Shown here piece after piece: positions 46,301 to 58,800 of a DNA stretch of 64,000 nucleotides; the first letter of the stretch is position 1; the number at the start of each line of letters is the position of its first letter. The translations under genes and the position numbers were made by a program. The notes beneath the pieces are model-generated. The model ran no database searches. It worked only from the letters and a program-made list of their open reading frames with translations, and had not been told where the DNA came from. This DNA comes from Brachionus manjavacas (lineage: Eukaryota; Rotifera; Eurotatoria; Ploima; Brachionidae), in NCBI GenBank assembly GCA_019054805.1, contig JAHQIY010000001.1, positions 3,114,501-3,178,500 of the forward strand. The letters are read 5' to 3'.

Positions 46301-49300
46301 TTAAAAACATATAATTAGGAGATAAGTATTTATGGGCAAAGATGGTTGAAGGCTATGCGAGTGGTAATAGCCGTAGTTTGTTTTCGCTTGGCCAAGAAGA
46401 TAGCCGCAATGGATAATTGCAACTAGTCCAGATCTGTAATTAGATCGGTTACAATTTGAAAGCCCCATGTCTCATGGCTATTAGTTCGACTCTGGATTTT
46501 GCGTACCTGTGCAAGCTTTTGGCCAAGCTAAATCAAAAGAAAAGCTCACACACGGCTACCACGGCTTTGATTTTCTTTAATGCTCACTAGGTGCAATTAT
46601 AAGATATAGATCTTATAATTCATACCTTTTTAATACTTGAGCAGAACTCATCAAAAAGATGATGAGTTAAGAGAAATTTTTTTATTATATCTTGATTTCT
46701 AAGCATATAATATTTGTTTCTAAAGCAAATCGAATTGATCATGCCGGCGTTAAAATTAGCCAAATTTGAATTTTTCTCTTTCATTAAGCAAAGTGTTAAG
46801 TGTGTATAATCTTTTTGAAATTTTTTTAATTATATAAGATCAAGATTAATCGACTTAGTCTTTTTTTTTGTTTTTGTAATTTTTATGCATTAGAATCTTA
46901 TCAAATTTGCTCTAGAAATTCTAATTTGACTTTGTTTATCCAACACAATCTATGCCCAAGAACGTTCTTTTTGGTTGATCATCGCTTCAGCCCACAGCTA
47001 TTTTGTTTATTTAGATGGAGAGTGAAATTGATCTGTTTATCAATAACACCATGACTAGTGTTCCAGTCGAGGACATAATTAATCTTGACATAATTCCTTA
47101 ATCACCTATTTAATATTAAATAAAACTAGTATCTTTTTAACACTTGGAAATTTTATCAAAAAAAAAATAAATCTAATTCCAAAAATCTAAAGATTGGAAA
47201 TTAAAATTTGCTGTAATTTGACGTAAAAAATCATCAAAATATCCTTTATAAAAAATTATTTGAAAAAATTGAACACTTTGTTTCTAATTTGTCTGTATTT
47301 TTTTGTGTTATTTTCAAAAATTAAAAAAAATGTAAAATTTTCTCTATTAAATGACACAGAACATATTTGTCATAAAAAATTAAATAATTTGTCGATTTTA
47401 GGTCTGCACCAGCTCTAAATTAAAGTATTTACAATAATTATTCAAAATAAGACTAAAGCTGTCAAAAAATATTTTTAATATTTTGCTCAATTTTGAATTT
47501 TAATTTTTTTTGAATGATATTTTACTTGAGTAGATGCTTATTTAAAGTATCTGACAAATAATTGTACTTTTATAACCTGAATAAACAATATTTTTGTATT
47601 TCTAATCTAAAATTTAAATTAGACTGGACCCAGCGAAATGATCAAAAAGTGAAAATGATAAGAACGAACGAAATTGTTTTGAAACTTTAAAAAAGAAAAG
47701 CATTTTATCAAAAATAAATTGTTTATTTATCTAGATTTTTTTCATCAAGATTTGAGTACCTACCATTTTTTGTGTGCTGATAAATTAATATTTTTGAATT
47801 TTAAGTTTTGATAAATTTGGCACTTAGACATAAAAATGACTTTAAAACTTATAGCCTTGGTTGTCAAAAAAAATTGAAAAAATTTTATCTGTTTTTATCA
47901 ATTGTAAAAAATTTGATAAAATTTAAAGCTTGTGATTTCTTTTCAGTTTTAGTATTTTTAACTAAGAAAATATAAATTTTGAACAATTTTTTTCAAAATA
48001 ATTCAAAATTCTGAATATGTAATTAATTTCAAGATTTTATTCTAGTTCACTTTAATGATAAGTTTGTGATAAAATCTAACTAAAAATGAGTACATACCAA
48101 AAGGCTTTGGACTAATTAATTACTCTTGTACCCAATTTGAAATCTTGATAAATTTTTGGAATTTGATTGATTGTAAGAAAATACCTTATTTCTTAAATCA
48201 TATAAAAATCAAACTATAGATTAATATCGGATTCTGTATATTTAATTTCAAGCGAATATAGTTCCATGCCAAACAAAAAGTCTTAGTGCTTTCTTTTTAG
48301 ATCTTTTTAGATCGAAAATTAAATTTTATCTCTAGTTAAATAAGTAGCAAATTAATTCATAATTTTGTTTTCAAAATAATTAATCTCTTAAAATAATAAA
48401 TATTTTCGAAATTCTAAACCAAATATTTAACTATAAATTTAGAATCAAAAAAATTAAAAGTGAATTTTGAACAAATTTTTTAAAATTTAGAAATGAATTG
48501 TTGATAGATTTTTTAAGCTAGTAGAAAATTATACATAATTCAAGCTGTTTTGTATAATATCGAAGCCTAAAATTTTCATTCTTACAACATCAAGAGTCAA
48601 ACCATTAAAATCTAGCAATAAACTCAATTTTAAACTTCAATATTCACTTAAGTATTGAAATTTTTTAGAAATTTAATTTCTAACAGAAAAATAAAAAGCG
48701 ATTTTGACGATATAATTTTGAATTTTATTTAAAATTTAAACTTTTAATGATTTCTTGATTACTATTTATAAATTGATTGGATTGTAATTAGCAGAAAAAA
48801 GTTCTATTATTTTAAGTTTTGCTTAAAAAAGTAGTCCTTCATTAAAATTAACCTTTAAAAATCGCTTTAAATTTTTCAAGGTAATTAAAATTTCATTTGC
48901 AGCTATTCTCTTTTCTCAAAATTGGTCTTTTTATTTAATTAGATTTAAATTGATTAAAAAGCCTGTCATATGAAGATTTGAGTACTTTTATTAAAAAAAA
49001 TGAAAATAATATTTGAAATTTTTTTAAACTAATTTTTCAATATATTATTTTACCCAAAACAAAAATTCAGATTGACATAATTAGAGCTCTTAATAATTCG
49101 AAAGGCAGTGGTGCATTACTGTTTATTCCCAATGGATATATTAGTCATCTTTGAATAATGAAAAAATTTAAATAAATAAAACATTTATTAATTTGAATTA
49201 AAAATTAAACATTTGATCAAAATTAAAATTTTTGTTCAAATAATTTATTCTAGGTATTTAAAAAACAGTACTTTTTGCTTCTTGTAACTTTGCCTTCTAA

Positions 49301-50098
49301 TGGAAAACTATATTTAGATTTATTCAAAAGTTTTTAAAAATTTAATCAAAAAGTTATCAATCAAATTAAAATAAATGATTATCATTAAGCAATTTTCCGG
49401 ATTCAATCAATCAAATAAGCGGAAATAAATTGATGTCTAGGTTGAGCCGAAAATCGGCCTGGTAGATTTAAATTTTGAAAAAAAAATCAACAATAAAACG
49501 ACCATTAAAAAATTTAGCTTTAGCTCAAGTAATTAACCTAATTCCTGAGAGCTCTTTCCTAACTTTTTTAAACTAGTAAAATTGGAACCCGACTAAAGAG
49601 CATTTAGCTGAAATTTGACTCAGTGCTGACACTTTATTCTCTATCACAAAATGGAATGTGTTCAAAGCTAAATTAAAACCAAATATAAGCATCAAGTAAT
49701 ACCTGTTGATAATATACAAAATTTTCTCAAATTTTCTTACACTTTTATTGAAGAAACACTTATATTATAGAATAACTTAACTAAATAGCTAAATTTGTTA
49801 ATAAAAAAGCAATACTTTCTCTTTCCCGCTCTGTATAATTTAACTGCATTTAACATAACAAATACAGCAGCTTATTTTATACGGAATCAGTCGAACTTGG
49901 AAAAATGTTTTTTTTTTTAAATTAAACCTGAGTTTGTTTAGAAAAGCTTTTTAGAACAACTTTTCGAAAAAATAAAAGCAAAAAAAAATTCGCTTAAATT
50001 TTTTTAAGTTCTTAAATAGACAACTTCAATAAATTAAGAAGCTTGGTATGAAAAATTAATTTGAAAAATTTGTTTTTGTTGCTAATAGTGTGCTAAAA

Positions 50099-51745
50099 AT
50101 GGACAGTAAGCATTTAAATAAAATTTTTACTATTGAAAAATTTTAATTTTAATTTGTTGAGTAGAATATCGCATGCTGAACAAAAAAGGTGAAGGCACAT
50201 TTTCAGAAGTGCTCAAATGCCAAAATGTCAAAGATGGTACATTTTGGGCTTGCAAACGAATGAAGCAAAGATACACCAGGTAAATTCATTAATTGGCTTT
50301 TTATATTTAAAATGTTTGCCTTAGTGCCGATGAGCTGAAAGAAATTCGTGAGATCCAAGCTCTCCGCTACCTAAGCAACAGTCCATACATTTTACATTTA
50401 CATGAGGTAGTATAGTAAGTTCGCATTGATTAAATAATTTAGTAAAAGTAAATCATTTGCCACTGAAGCGAGCGTAGAACAGGTACTTTAAGCTTGATAT
50501 TCGAACTAATGGATATGAATTTATTAGAGTTATTAAAATGTACATTTTTTTTTATTTAATTTTAATTATTAATTTAAGATATTTTTTTAATTAAGTGCAA
50601 CGAAGTTATATGAATATTGAAAGAGTGGCCAAATTTACCTATCAAATTTTAAGAGCTATCGAACACATGCATAAATTTGGATATTTTCATCGAGACATTA
50701 AACCGGAAAATATTTTAATAAAAGTGTTCAAAAACTTTATTTTTTTTTTCAAATTTTATTAATTTCCTTAAAAAAGGGAGATTTATTAAAACTGGCTGAT
50801 TTTGGTTCGTGTCGCCGCATAAACACAAAACATCCATATACTGAGTATATTTCAACTAGATGGTACAGGTCTCCTGAGTGCTTATTAACCGATGGGTACT
50901 ACAACCATCCGATGGACGTATGGGGTGCCGGTTGCGTGATGTTTGAGATGATCACTCTTCATCCGCTCTTTCCTGGCTCGAATGAAATTGACCAAATTGA
51001 CAAAATCCATGATGTTTTCGGAACACCCGACCCGCTTCTACTAGAAAAGTTCAAAAAATTGAGTCGCAACATACGCTACACCTTTCGACCAAAAAAAGGA
51101 ATTGGACTTGACAAATACATGAGCAATTTTAGCCCGGACTCTGTTGATTTGATCAAAAAGTTGTGCACCTATGATCCAGATTTGAGGATCACGGCTAATC
51201 GAGCTATTAAACATAAATTTTTTGATATCCTAATAAAACATGATAAAGAAAAAGAGGACCAAAAAATTTTACCCGCGCCTAGAAAGTCAATAGACAGCAA
51301 TGCATCTGAACCAATTCAAGTTTTGATGAGCAATAAAAATTTGGGCAAAAAGAAAACTTATAAAAAATACAATTCAATTACATCTTTGTCAAATTACGTC
51401 AAGAAAAAAGATTCGGTTTTAAACAATAATTCGCTGTCGAATATAGCCGAGAAGGAGCTGGCCAGTAATCAGATCAAGCATCTAAATTTAAAATATGACA
51501 ATCATCAGCTAAATTATCCTGCAAAGAAAAAATATTTACAAAACACAGCGCTATTTTTCCCCAAAATCGGCAATAATATTAACCATTTTCAAAATGACAA
51601 TGGCTCGGCATCGTCTGGCAAAAGTATGCTTTCAAAGGCAAGCAATTATTCAACTGGTTTGCCTGATATTTATCTTAATAATAATAATAATAATAATCAA
51701 TTAACAAATTTTTTGACTGAAGGTAAAGCAATTCGAAAGTATTAA
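50099..51745 (+). CDS. MOK: MOK (MAK/ICK-related) serine/threonine kinase (6 exons)
   Basis: Exons 50099-50105, 50165-50279, 50325-50414, 50469-50539, 50596-50723 and 50777-51745 join in frame to 459 aa (human 419). MOK is a CMGC kinase of the RCK group, linked to cilium length and found in ciliated cells. The glycine loop reads KKGEGTFSEV; the ATP Lys is K33 (ACKRMKQR). HRD is at 126-128 in GYFHRDIKPEN, DFG at 145-147 and the TEY activation motif at 159-161 (PYTEYISTRWYRSPECLLTD). MAK and ICK have TDY, which favours MOK. The C-terminal 150 residues are Lys/Asn/Ser-rich and disordered. The first coding exon is only 7 nt (ATGGACA). Introns are 45-59 bp. Confidence 0.93.
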
Positions 51746-51764
51746 ATGTAATGTTAAATCATTA

Positions 51765-51770
51765 AATAAA
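51765..51770 (+). terminator. Poly(A) signal AATAAA of MOK
   Basis: AATAAA lies 20 nt after the MOK stop. Confidence 0.5.
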
Positions 51771-52003
51771 TTAAGTGTTTTTTTTTAAATGATTGTTTTT
51801 TTTAATTTTTAAATAAACTAATTAAAATATTTTTTGATACCTTATTTCATAGCACAAGAATGAAATTGTTAAAAATTCAATTTTAGGGTCTCAGTTTGTT
51901 TAATTCTAAAAAAAGTGAGCAACAGCTATTTTTGAAATTTAATTTCTATTTTAAATAGTGATATAGCTTTTTTATTATAATAGTTTAACAAAATCAAATT
52001 AAA

Positions 52004-52075
52004 GATCGCATGGTGTAGTGGTTATCACACCTGTCTAACACACAGGAGGTCCCAAGTTCGATCCTTGGTGCGATC
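52004..52075 (+). tRNA. tRNA-Val (anticodon AAC)
   Basis: A 72-nt cloverleaf folds by eye. The acceptor stem GATCGCA/TGCGATC is perfect. The D arm GTGTAGTGGTTATCAC contains the A box and is identical in form to animal tRNA-Val. The anticodon stem CCTGT/ACAGG carries loop CTAACAC, giving anticodon AAC. The variable segment is AGGTC. The T arm CCAAG-TTCGATC-CTTGG contains the B box. No intron and no encoded CCA. An A and a run of six T follow directly, as expected for a Pol III terminator. Confidence 0.97.
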
Positions 52076-52076
52076 A

Positions 52077-52082
52077 TTTTTT
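52077..52082 (+). terminator. Pol III terminator (T6) of tRNA-Val
   Basis: TTTTTT begins one base after the discriminator position. Confidence 0.85.
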
Positions 52083-52392
52083 ATAACTAAAATAAAAGGT
52101 TTTATTTGTGCATCAGCTAAGTGTTTAGGAATAAAAATAAAATTTAGCTTTTTGGTACAGAACTTGGAATTAAACAAACAAATTTTTTCAGTACAACTCT
52201 TCATGAAAATAAAAGCTTGAGAAAAGGAGAAACTGAATAATTTAAACATTTATACTATGAAATAATGGTATTTATTTAATAATCCCAGCTCTAATTGAGA
52301 TCGTCACAAATAAATAAAAATAAGAATTTATGAAAATATAAAAATTTTAAGCATAACTTTAGTTATTAGTCTTATATCTTAAAGTTCTCGTA

Positions 52393-52548
52393 TCAAAAAT
52401 TTGGCAAATCTAATTGATCAAAGCTTGCATAAAAGTAGAGAATAATTAATAGAACAGGAATATAAAGACCAAGGCCCATAATAGCCTGGAACACGACTGA
52501 TACTATCATGATAATGCCATCAACATCATTCATCTTGTTAGTTCCGGC
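52393..52548 (-). CDS. Orphan terminal exon of a small membrane protein (partial)
   Basis: A minus-strand frame of 51 codons starts straight after an acceptor (ATTCAATCTCAG|GCC, exon base 52548, phase 0) and ends at TGA (52393-52395). It encodes an N-terminal NKMNDVDG, one strongly hydrophobic helix (IIMIVSVVFQAIMGLGLYIP, then VLLIILYFY) and a short polar end DQLDLPNF. Acceptor, clean frame and a typical transmembrane profile suggest a real last exon. The Met-Gly-Leu-Gly in the helix is faintly like the end of TMEM258-type subunits, not enough to name it. Upstream exons were not found on the minus strand between 52560 and 53500. Confidence 0.4.
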   Translation of the reverse strand, partial: AGTNKMNDVDGIIMIVSVVFQAIMGLGLYIPVLLIILYFYASFDQLDLPNF

Positions 52549-53529
52549 CTGAGATTGAATTTTTTCAAATTAGTTCTTTTTCAAATTTTTTTGTATTTAA
52601 AAACAATTATAAAAACATTTATTATAAATTTTAAATTAACTTAAATTTAAAAAGAGCAAGGGGACTGAAGAGAAGGCGCTATACTGTTCTGGTTAGTCCT
52701 GGGAGGTTCCCAAACCGATTTTTAAAATAAATAAGAATTTAAAAATCATTATCGAAAAAATTTAATTTACAAAAATTAGGCTTTCAATTTTCAGAACTAA
52801 ATAAATATTATTTTATCTTAAAAATTCTTTAAATAATACAATTTAAAAAAAAAAAAAAATTCAAATTAAAATCAAAAAAATCATTTTATAATAGTGAAAT
52901 TTATTAATGAGGAAAAATATGCTCCCGCTCCAATCTTGATTCGGTTGTCAGTCGGTTGGAACTGAACTGGTTCGACCGCCAGACAAACAAACAAAAAAAT
53001 AAAAGAGTAATCCAGCATTAAAATTAAATATTTTTTTGGCGTTCAAATTTCAAAGAAAATGAGTTATTTTAGAGTTTCAAATAAGATTAGTAAATTAGTA
53101 GTCAGCATTAAACTTTATTTAAGAAATTATGTCAAAGATCTTTTTTTTTTTTAACAAATTCACTGTAAAATTTATAATATTTGACTTTAATCTAATTTAA
53201 CATTTTGGTTCAAATTTAGTTTTGTTTTTTTCAAAACGATTTTTCATGTGGCTGTAAAAAAGGACTAAGTCTCCATTTCAACCGGCCATTCCTTTGCCGA
53301 ACTATATTTTAAATAAATAAATGTCAATTGCTACAGTCTCACTGCTAATAACTTTACCATTCTAGCAAAAAATGATTTTTCTTTAATATCTTTTATTTTC
53401 CAGGAGATATAACTACGGTGTCGACTAAACCGATTCTAGGACTTAATTTTGCTCAGATTAATACTTTTATTTGGTTTTTATTTGGTTTCTGTAAAGTTTT
53501 CTGAATATTAACATTTGTCAAATTAGCAT

Positions 53530-53800
53530 TTCAATACCAATTTTTTAGAATGCGTATTAATTATTAAATTGTCATTTGAAAATAAACAAAATCATCATTT
53601 GGATAATTAAATTTAAGAATTTAATTCATAAAAAGATTAATTATTAATTTTAATTTAAACTAATAGTTTTCTAATCTACAACATACCCGAATCCCTAAAC
53701 CAGGGCTCTGCTTCCGACCCCGTTCAATTTTTATATAGCAATCAATTTTGTTTTTATAGTACGATTTAATCATTTATGTGACGGTTTAACATTTTTCAAT
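53530..53800 (+). repeat. Dispersed repeat with GC-rich core, copy 2
   Basis: Blocks TTAAATTGTCATTTGAAAAT, TGGATAATTA, CCGAATCCCTAAACCAGGGC, CCGTTCAATTTTTATAT, then a GATTTA...GGTTTAA segment recur in order at 61110-61350. The core alone recurs inverted at 5487-5535. This copy ends exactly where the LINE fragment begins. Confidence 0.65.
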
Positions 53801-53802
53801 TT

Positions 53803-54940
53803 TTTATATTGAATATGCCAAACGGAGTACACCACCACTGCAAGCTCTTTGCCGATGACACTAAGATCATTGCCACCATCAAGAACGGCCTCGATATTGC
53901 CCAACTACAGTCCGATATAGACCTGCTCGCGACGTGGGCTAACACCTGGCACATGAGTTTCAACGTCGAGAAATGCAAATTCATGGTTTTCAAAAATAAA
54001 ACTAATCACTTTTGCACTTCTTTCAAGCTCACCATGACATCAGCTGAAACCGGTTCCAGACTGACACTTGAAGAGATCAAAACGAAAAAGGACCTCGGCG
54101 TATATTTCTCTAGTGACCTGAAATGGAGAACCCACTGCCAACACTCGGCGGCCAAAGCCAACTCCATTCTTGAACAACTCCGCCAGGCCTTCCATGCCTG
54201 GAATCCTCAATCCTTCAAGTCCCTGTACACTGCTTTTGTCCGACCCCACCTCGAATATGCCACCCCAGTATGGAATCCCCATAGACGAGCAGATGTAAGG
54301 ATCATCGAAAACATCCAAAGGAGAGCAACCAAACTAGTAGGCCGCATCAGAGACCGTAGCTACCAAGACAGGCTCGCCATCCTGAACCTAACCACCCTCG
54401 AATCACGCAGATCAAGGGGTGATCTCATCTCCCACTACAAGATCGCAAATGGACTACTTGACGTCAAATGGCTAGCCTCAACCAATTTTATGTCGTCCAT
54501 CGCCTGCCACGGCCCAGCCAACGCAATCAGGGGTCACAAAAAACGCCTTTTTGTCCAACTATCCAACTGCCCGGCGCGAACAAACTTCCTAAATAACAGA
54601 GTTGCATCTATCTGGAACAACCTCGCGTCCTCGACAGTCAACGCTCCAACCCTTAACAGCTTCAAGGCCCGCCTCGACATACATCTTGCCTGCACGAACA
54701 CCACCACCACCTAAACCTCAACGACCAACCATGGCCCAGTCAGTGAGACGGTGAGTCGAAGGCCTGGGCACTCCCCAGAAGCGTTTACGCTAGGACTGGA
54801 GTGGCCTTAGCTAGAAAACTCATCGTCCCACATTCCTTCTTGCCAAACGCACAACCAGTCATCATAGCGATTCAAGTTGTTTTGGATTGCTTGCAGGGTG
54901 ATTCCCTGCTATGACTCAATTTATTATTATTATTATTAAT
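53803..54940 (+). mobile_element. 5'-truncated LINE (CR1/L2-type) with open RT 3' part
   Basis: An uninterrupted frame (53809-54714, about 301 codons) starts just before the reverse-transcriptase catalytic motif FADDTKI. It continues through the thumb region: HMSFNVEKCKFMVF, KKDLGVYFSSDLKWRTHC, RPHLEYATPVWNPH, IENIQRRATKLVGRIRDRSY and SIWNNLASSTVNAPTLNSFK. The polymerase start, endonuclease and ORF1 are missing, so it is a dead 5'-truncated copy. A 3' UTR follows, ending in (TTA)n at about 54921-54938, a common LINE tail. The absence of stops and its high GC against the neighbourhood imply a recent insertion. Confidence 0.88.
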
Positions 54941-55438
54941 ATCAGTATTTTAATTTTTAAATCTAAAACACAATTTTTTTTGATGTCAAACCAAAATATT
55001 AAAATTTAATTTTTTCCATTTTTAAATTGTTGTTAATGATTTGAATTTTTTATCAAAGCGTAAAAGTTAATAAATTAAAAAAAATAAGGATAATTTATAA
55101 TTTTTATTAGAGACAAATGTGTTCTTTAATCCCAGGGAAAAAGAATAAAAAATTGAATAATTTAGATCTAAAATAATACATGATTAATAGATTTTCATAA
55201 AATCTAATTAAACTGTAAATAAAATATTTCCAGACTTGGGCTAAACTCGTAAATTTAACTTGATTTTAGCTGAATTTAATCCCGAAATTAACTGCATGCA
55301 AATAATTTGAAAATTCCGTCAATCAGTGAGCGAGCATTTTTGAATAATAATAATTTTTTATTCGAATGATAATTTTAATAATCCATATTAAGCATAAATT
55401 CTTCAAATAAGCATAAAAATTTTTTTTGGAAAAAAATA
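54941..55438. other. AT-rich spacer upstream of the InaF-motif gene
   Basis: No gene, repeat or RNA recognised. Confidence 0.5.
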
Positions 55439-55896
55439 ATGTTCTCGGAAGAACGAAAAACGCTTGAACATATCAATAAAAAATGGGTTAAAGTTATTAC
55501 TGTAATCACTTACATAATTTCCGTTTCGATGGTCGCACTTATACTCGGACTGTACTACAAATTGGCATGGAATCCTAAATATGATTTTGAGAAGAAAAGT
55601 CTAACAAAAGCAGGATCTAATCTTATGACCGATGACATATCTTTGGGAACAATCGAAATTGACATTTCAAACGGACTTGATAAAGTAATTTAAAATTCAA
55701 TTTTATTTTTTAATTAACCATTTTAATTTAGAAATTAAATTTGGATATTCTTAGAAAAAGAGTTTACTTGGCCATCGAGAAAGAATTGACCAAAAATGAA
55801 GCTAATGATCAAACAGATTCGAATAAATTCGACCAAATCGAACTTAAATCCAAATCAAAGACAAATGTTCTTTTCTCAATTATTATCAAAAATTAA
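55439..55896 (+). CDS. InaF-motif-containing membrane protein (2 exons)
   Basis: Exons 55439-55684 and 55732-55896 join in phase 0 to 136 aa. Residues 13-42 read NKKWVKVITVITYIISVSMV followed by ALILGLYYKLAWNP, the InaF motif (INAFM1/2 in vertebrates, InaF in flies): a Lys-Trp start, one transmembrane helix and a Tyr-Tyr-X-X-X-Trp-X-Pro exit. Drosophila InaF supports the TRP channel in photoreceptors; elsewhere the role of the family is poorly known. The rest is a polar, Lys/Asp-rich tail without a domain. The intron is 47 bp. The start is the first ATG and the only one placing the motif near the N-terminus. Confidence 0.75.
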
Positions 55897-58800
55897 AATG
55901 TATCTAAATAAATTTTTTTTAACTTTAAAACTTTTATTTTTTAATATTCTAAAAACAAAATGTTTAATTGAGAATTTTTTCCTAAAAGCTTTATATTTAT
56001 TGAAAAGAGTTTTTTTTAAAGCAATTTAACTTAGTCATGTTTATCCACATAATTAAGAAAGAAATGTACTTTTTATTTAGGTAAATACACTTATTTTTTG
56101 TTCTATTTTTATTTTAATTTATCGAGTTAATTTAATTCAAATATTTACTTTTGTTAATATTTTAAAGAAATAAACAAATTCATTTTAAAATGAATTAATT
56201 GTTCATGTCATTTAATTACCTTTATATGAATTGCTTGCTTTAGAGCAAAATTCTTGACTGTATTTAAAAAAAATGTTTTAATGAAAGACTGGTTTTACCA
56301 TTCATATTTTACCTCAATTAAGCTTATTTTAAAATAAACTCTAATAAATTCAAAAAATTAATGAAAAAAGTTAATAACACCATAAAATAAAATTTTAATT
56401 TATGAAGTGAATTTTTTCAAATTTTCATCAATCTAAAAGATTTTTAGGAATATTATTTATGATATAAACCAAGCATATAATTTTACATAATATAACAAAT
56501 TTACAATAGCTGGCGTTTTTGCATGTGTGGGGAGCTGAAGGCCATTGATGCAACTTCGGGATCCTCATTGACCAGCGAAGACTTGTAGTTTTCCAGTTAT
56601 CAATCCGGAATCGATAAAGAATATTAAACAGATGTGAATCAAGAAGCCCCTAAACTTTTATTAGTTTTTTGAGGCTTTTTTTATCGTCACAAAATTTTTA
56701 TTTTCATTTTTCCCATTGGGACCGTCTATCTGATCTGCTTGGTTACTAATTTTTTTTTTGGAAATGACTTTTGTTTTACATAAGCTTTTACGAAATAAAA
56801 CTTATGCATTAAAAACTTTTTATAAATAATTAAATAACGAAAGAAAAACTTCAAAGATAAAAAATAAAATAAAAATGCAGTTTTTTGCTAAATTTAAATT
56901 TTTTTTTCGATAATATGATTGAAAACAAAATATATCAAACTATTTTTCAAAGATAAATTTTGAAAAATTTTGCTTTAATTTTAACAATTCTAAAAACAAT
57001 CATTTCTGTTCCATAACATTAATGAATAGAATCCATTCAAAAAGCTATGATTTGAAATAGCTTAGCATTAATTTGAATGAGGCTCTCAGGTTAGAATGGG
57101 TTAGCTAAATTTACTATAAGCACAAATTTTTTAACTCCGGATCCTAGTTGTTTAAAACTATTCTCTTACATAAGAAAGGATGAGATCTTGAGCGAGAAAA
57201 AATACATCATTTTGTGCTCAATTGAATATTCTTGAAAAGCGATTGAATGTCAGCTGCCTTGACTATCAGCCAAAAGTGGTAAAAGCTCTGATTGAATTCA
57301 GCTTTAAATGCCTAAATACTGGCTTAGTGGATTCAATTAAATTTATCATTGACAAAATTAACCATAGAGTCAATGAAGAGATTAATCTATTATTAGTACA
57401 TACTATTAAATGGTCTTCTGAGAGTAGACTTTGCTCGGGTATAATCTTTGTATATTTATTCAAATGTGATATTTTATAATCTTTTTAATCTATACTGAAT
57501 TTTTATTTTAACTTATTTATTTTTTCAAATTTAAATCTTGTCAATGTGACTTTGAATCAATAATAAATAATAAATAATAATAATTTGGGTAAAAAATATT
57601 TTTTAATATATTTTTTACCCAAATTGAAACCATTTTTAAATCGACTTTTAACATTATTATTTTTATTTTTGAAAAAAAAATTTTAACTTTTCAATTTTAA
57701 GCTATTTGATTTTATTCTAAATATTTGTTCATATTAAAAATTCATTATTTATTTAACAATAATTTAATATTATTGACATAATCATTTTTTTTATATTTTA
57801 AATTTAAGAATTCTTCAAATCTTTAATCTGAGACCATAATTTCTATGTGAAACATAAGAAATCAGAAAACTCTTCTTATAGTTCTGAGGGAATTTTTTTT
57901 TATTCTTGACCGAATTTTGTAGATGAATTGATATGAACTTTAAATTAATTCATTATAAGTCTAATCTGATTATCTGAAGGCAAAACATTATACTGTTTCA
58001 GGGTGCTTATAAAAACCTGGTTAACAGACAGAATAGCAAAATGAGGACCCATCATTTGATACAGAAGTAACGAACTAACCTAGAAAAGTATAAAAACCAA
58101 AAATTACGCTTGAACATATCATTGAATGGATGATATTCCAAAGGTTTGGTTTATGGAAAGGGATAAGATCGATGTATTTGACCAGGAAAGACCAACGAAT
58201 TGACAATCATTATATTTATCTGATTCTTAATGAATATTTTTTATTATTTGTGCAGCAAGTGTATATTAGCAATTGTCGAATTTTTGTTCTCTTTAATTTT
58301 CTACTTTTTCAAGTCTTTTTTATCTAATTTATTTATTATTTAAAGATGGTAATTCCATTCTATTCCAAAAGGAAGTTAATAAGAAGTTCTTCAGTTATTT
58401 TAAAATTTATTGTTATAAATATTGTTATTATTTTTATTTAAAAAGGAATTTACTTTTGTTTTTACTTAATTTTTTCTTCTCCTAATAGAAGGTTAATTCT
58501 TCATTTAATAAATAAATAAAAAATAGCAGTCAAAGGAAGTAAATTTAAAAAAATCAATATATAATGTGTGAGCAATGGAAAGAATAATTCTCTTGAAAAT
58601 TTTCATGCGAAAAAAGTCTATAAATATATTGAATCTATTTTTTTTGAGTGACGCTTTCAACATAGAACTAATAAAAATTTGTTTCCATGACTTCTGATTA
58701 AAAATATTAATAAACCCAAATCCATATCGTTCACGTCTTTTATTCTCTACAAAAAAAAAATTGAAAAAAAAAAATTACTAGTTAAAAATTTATTGGAATC

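Larger units (their letters stand above)
40083..50098. other. 10-kb intergenic region between divergent MEIS and MOK
   Basis: No protein-coding exon is supported. It contains A/T- and GA-rich tracts, two SINE copies (41.0-41.6 kb), (GA)n at 42746-42764, (CA)n at 43409-43426, TCAA repeats at 43260-43271 and 43344-43364, and long stretches of complex sequence between about 41.8 and 46.7 kb. After 47 kb it turns into ordinary AT-rich DNA. MEIS leader exons and enhancers are expected here by analogy with other animals but cannot be pinpointed. Confidence 0.5.

Noticed and set aside
54040..54318. 92-codon minus-strand frame inside the LINE
   Set aside because: Antisense shadow of the reverse-transcriptase frame.
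57222..57479. 85-codon open frame as a gene
   Set aside because: No ATG at the frame start, no domain, no splice signals or neighbours that support it.
58130..58327. 65-codon open frame as a gene
   Set aside because: Composition is that of AT-rich non-coding DNA with no recognisable motif.
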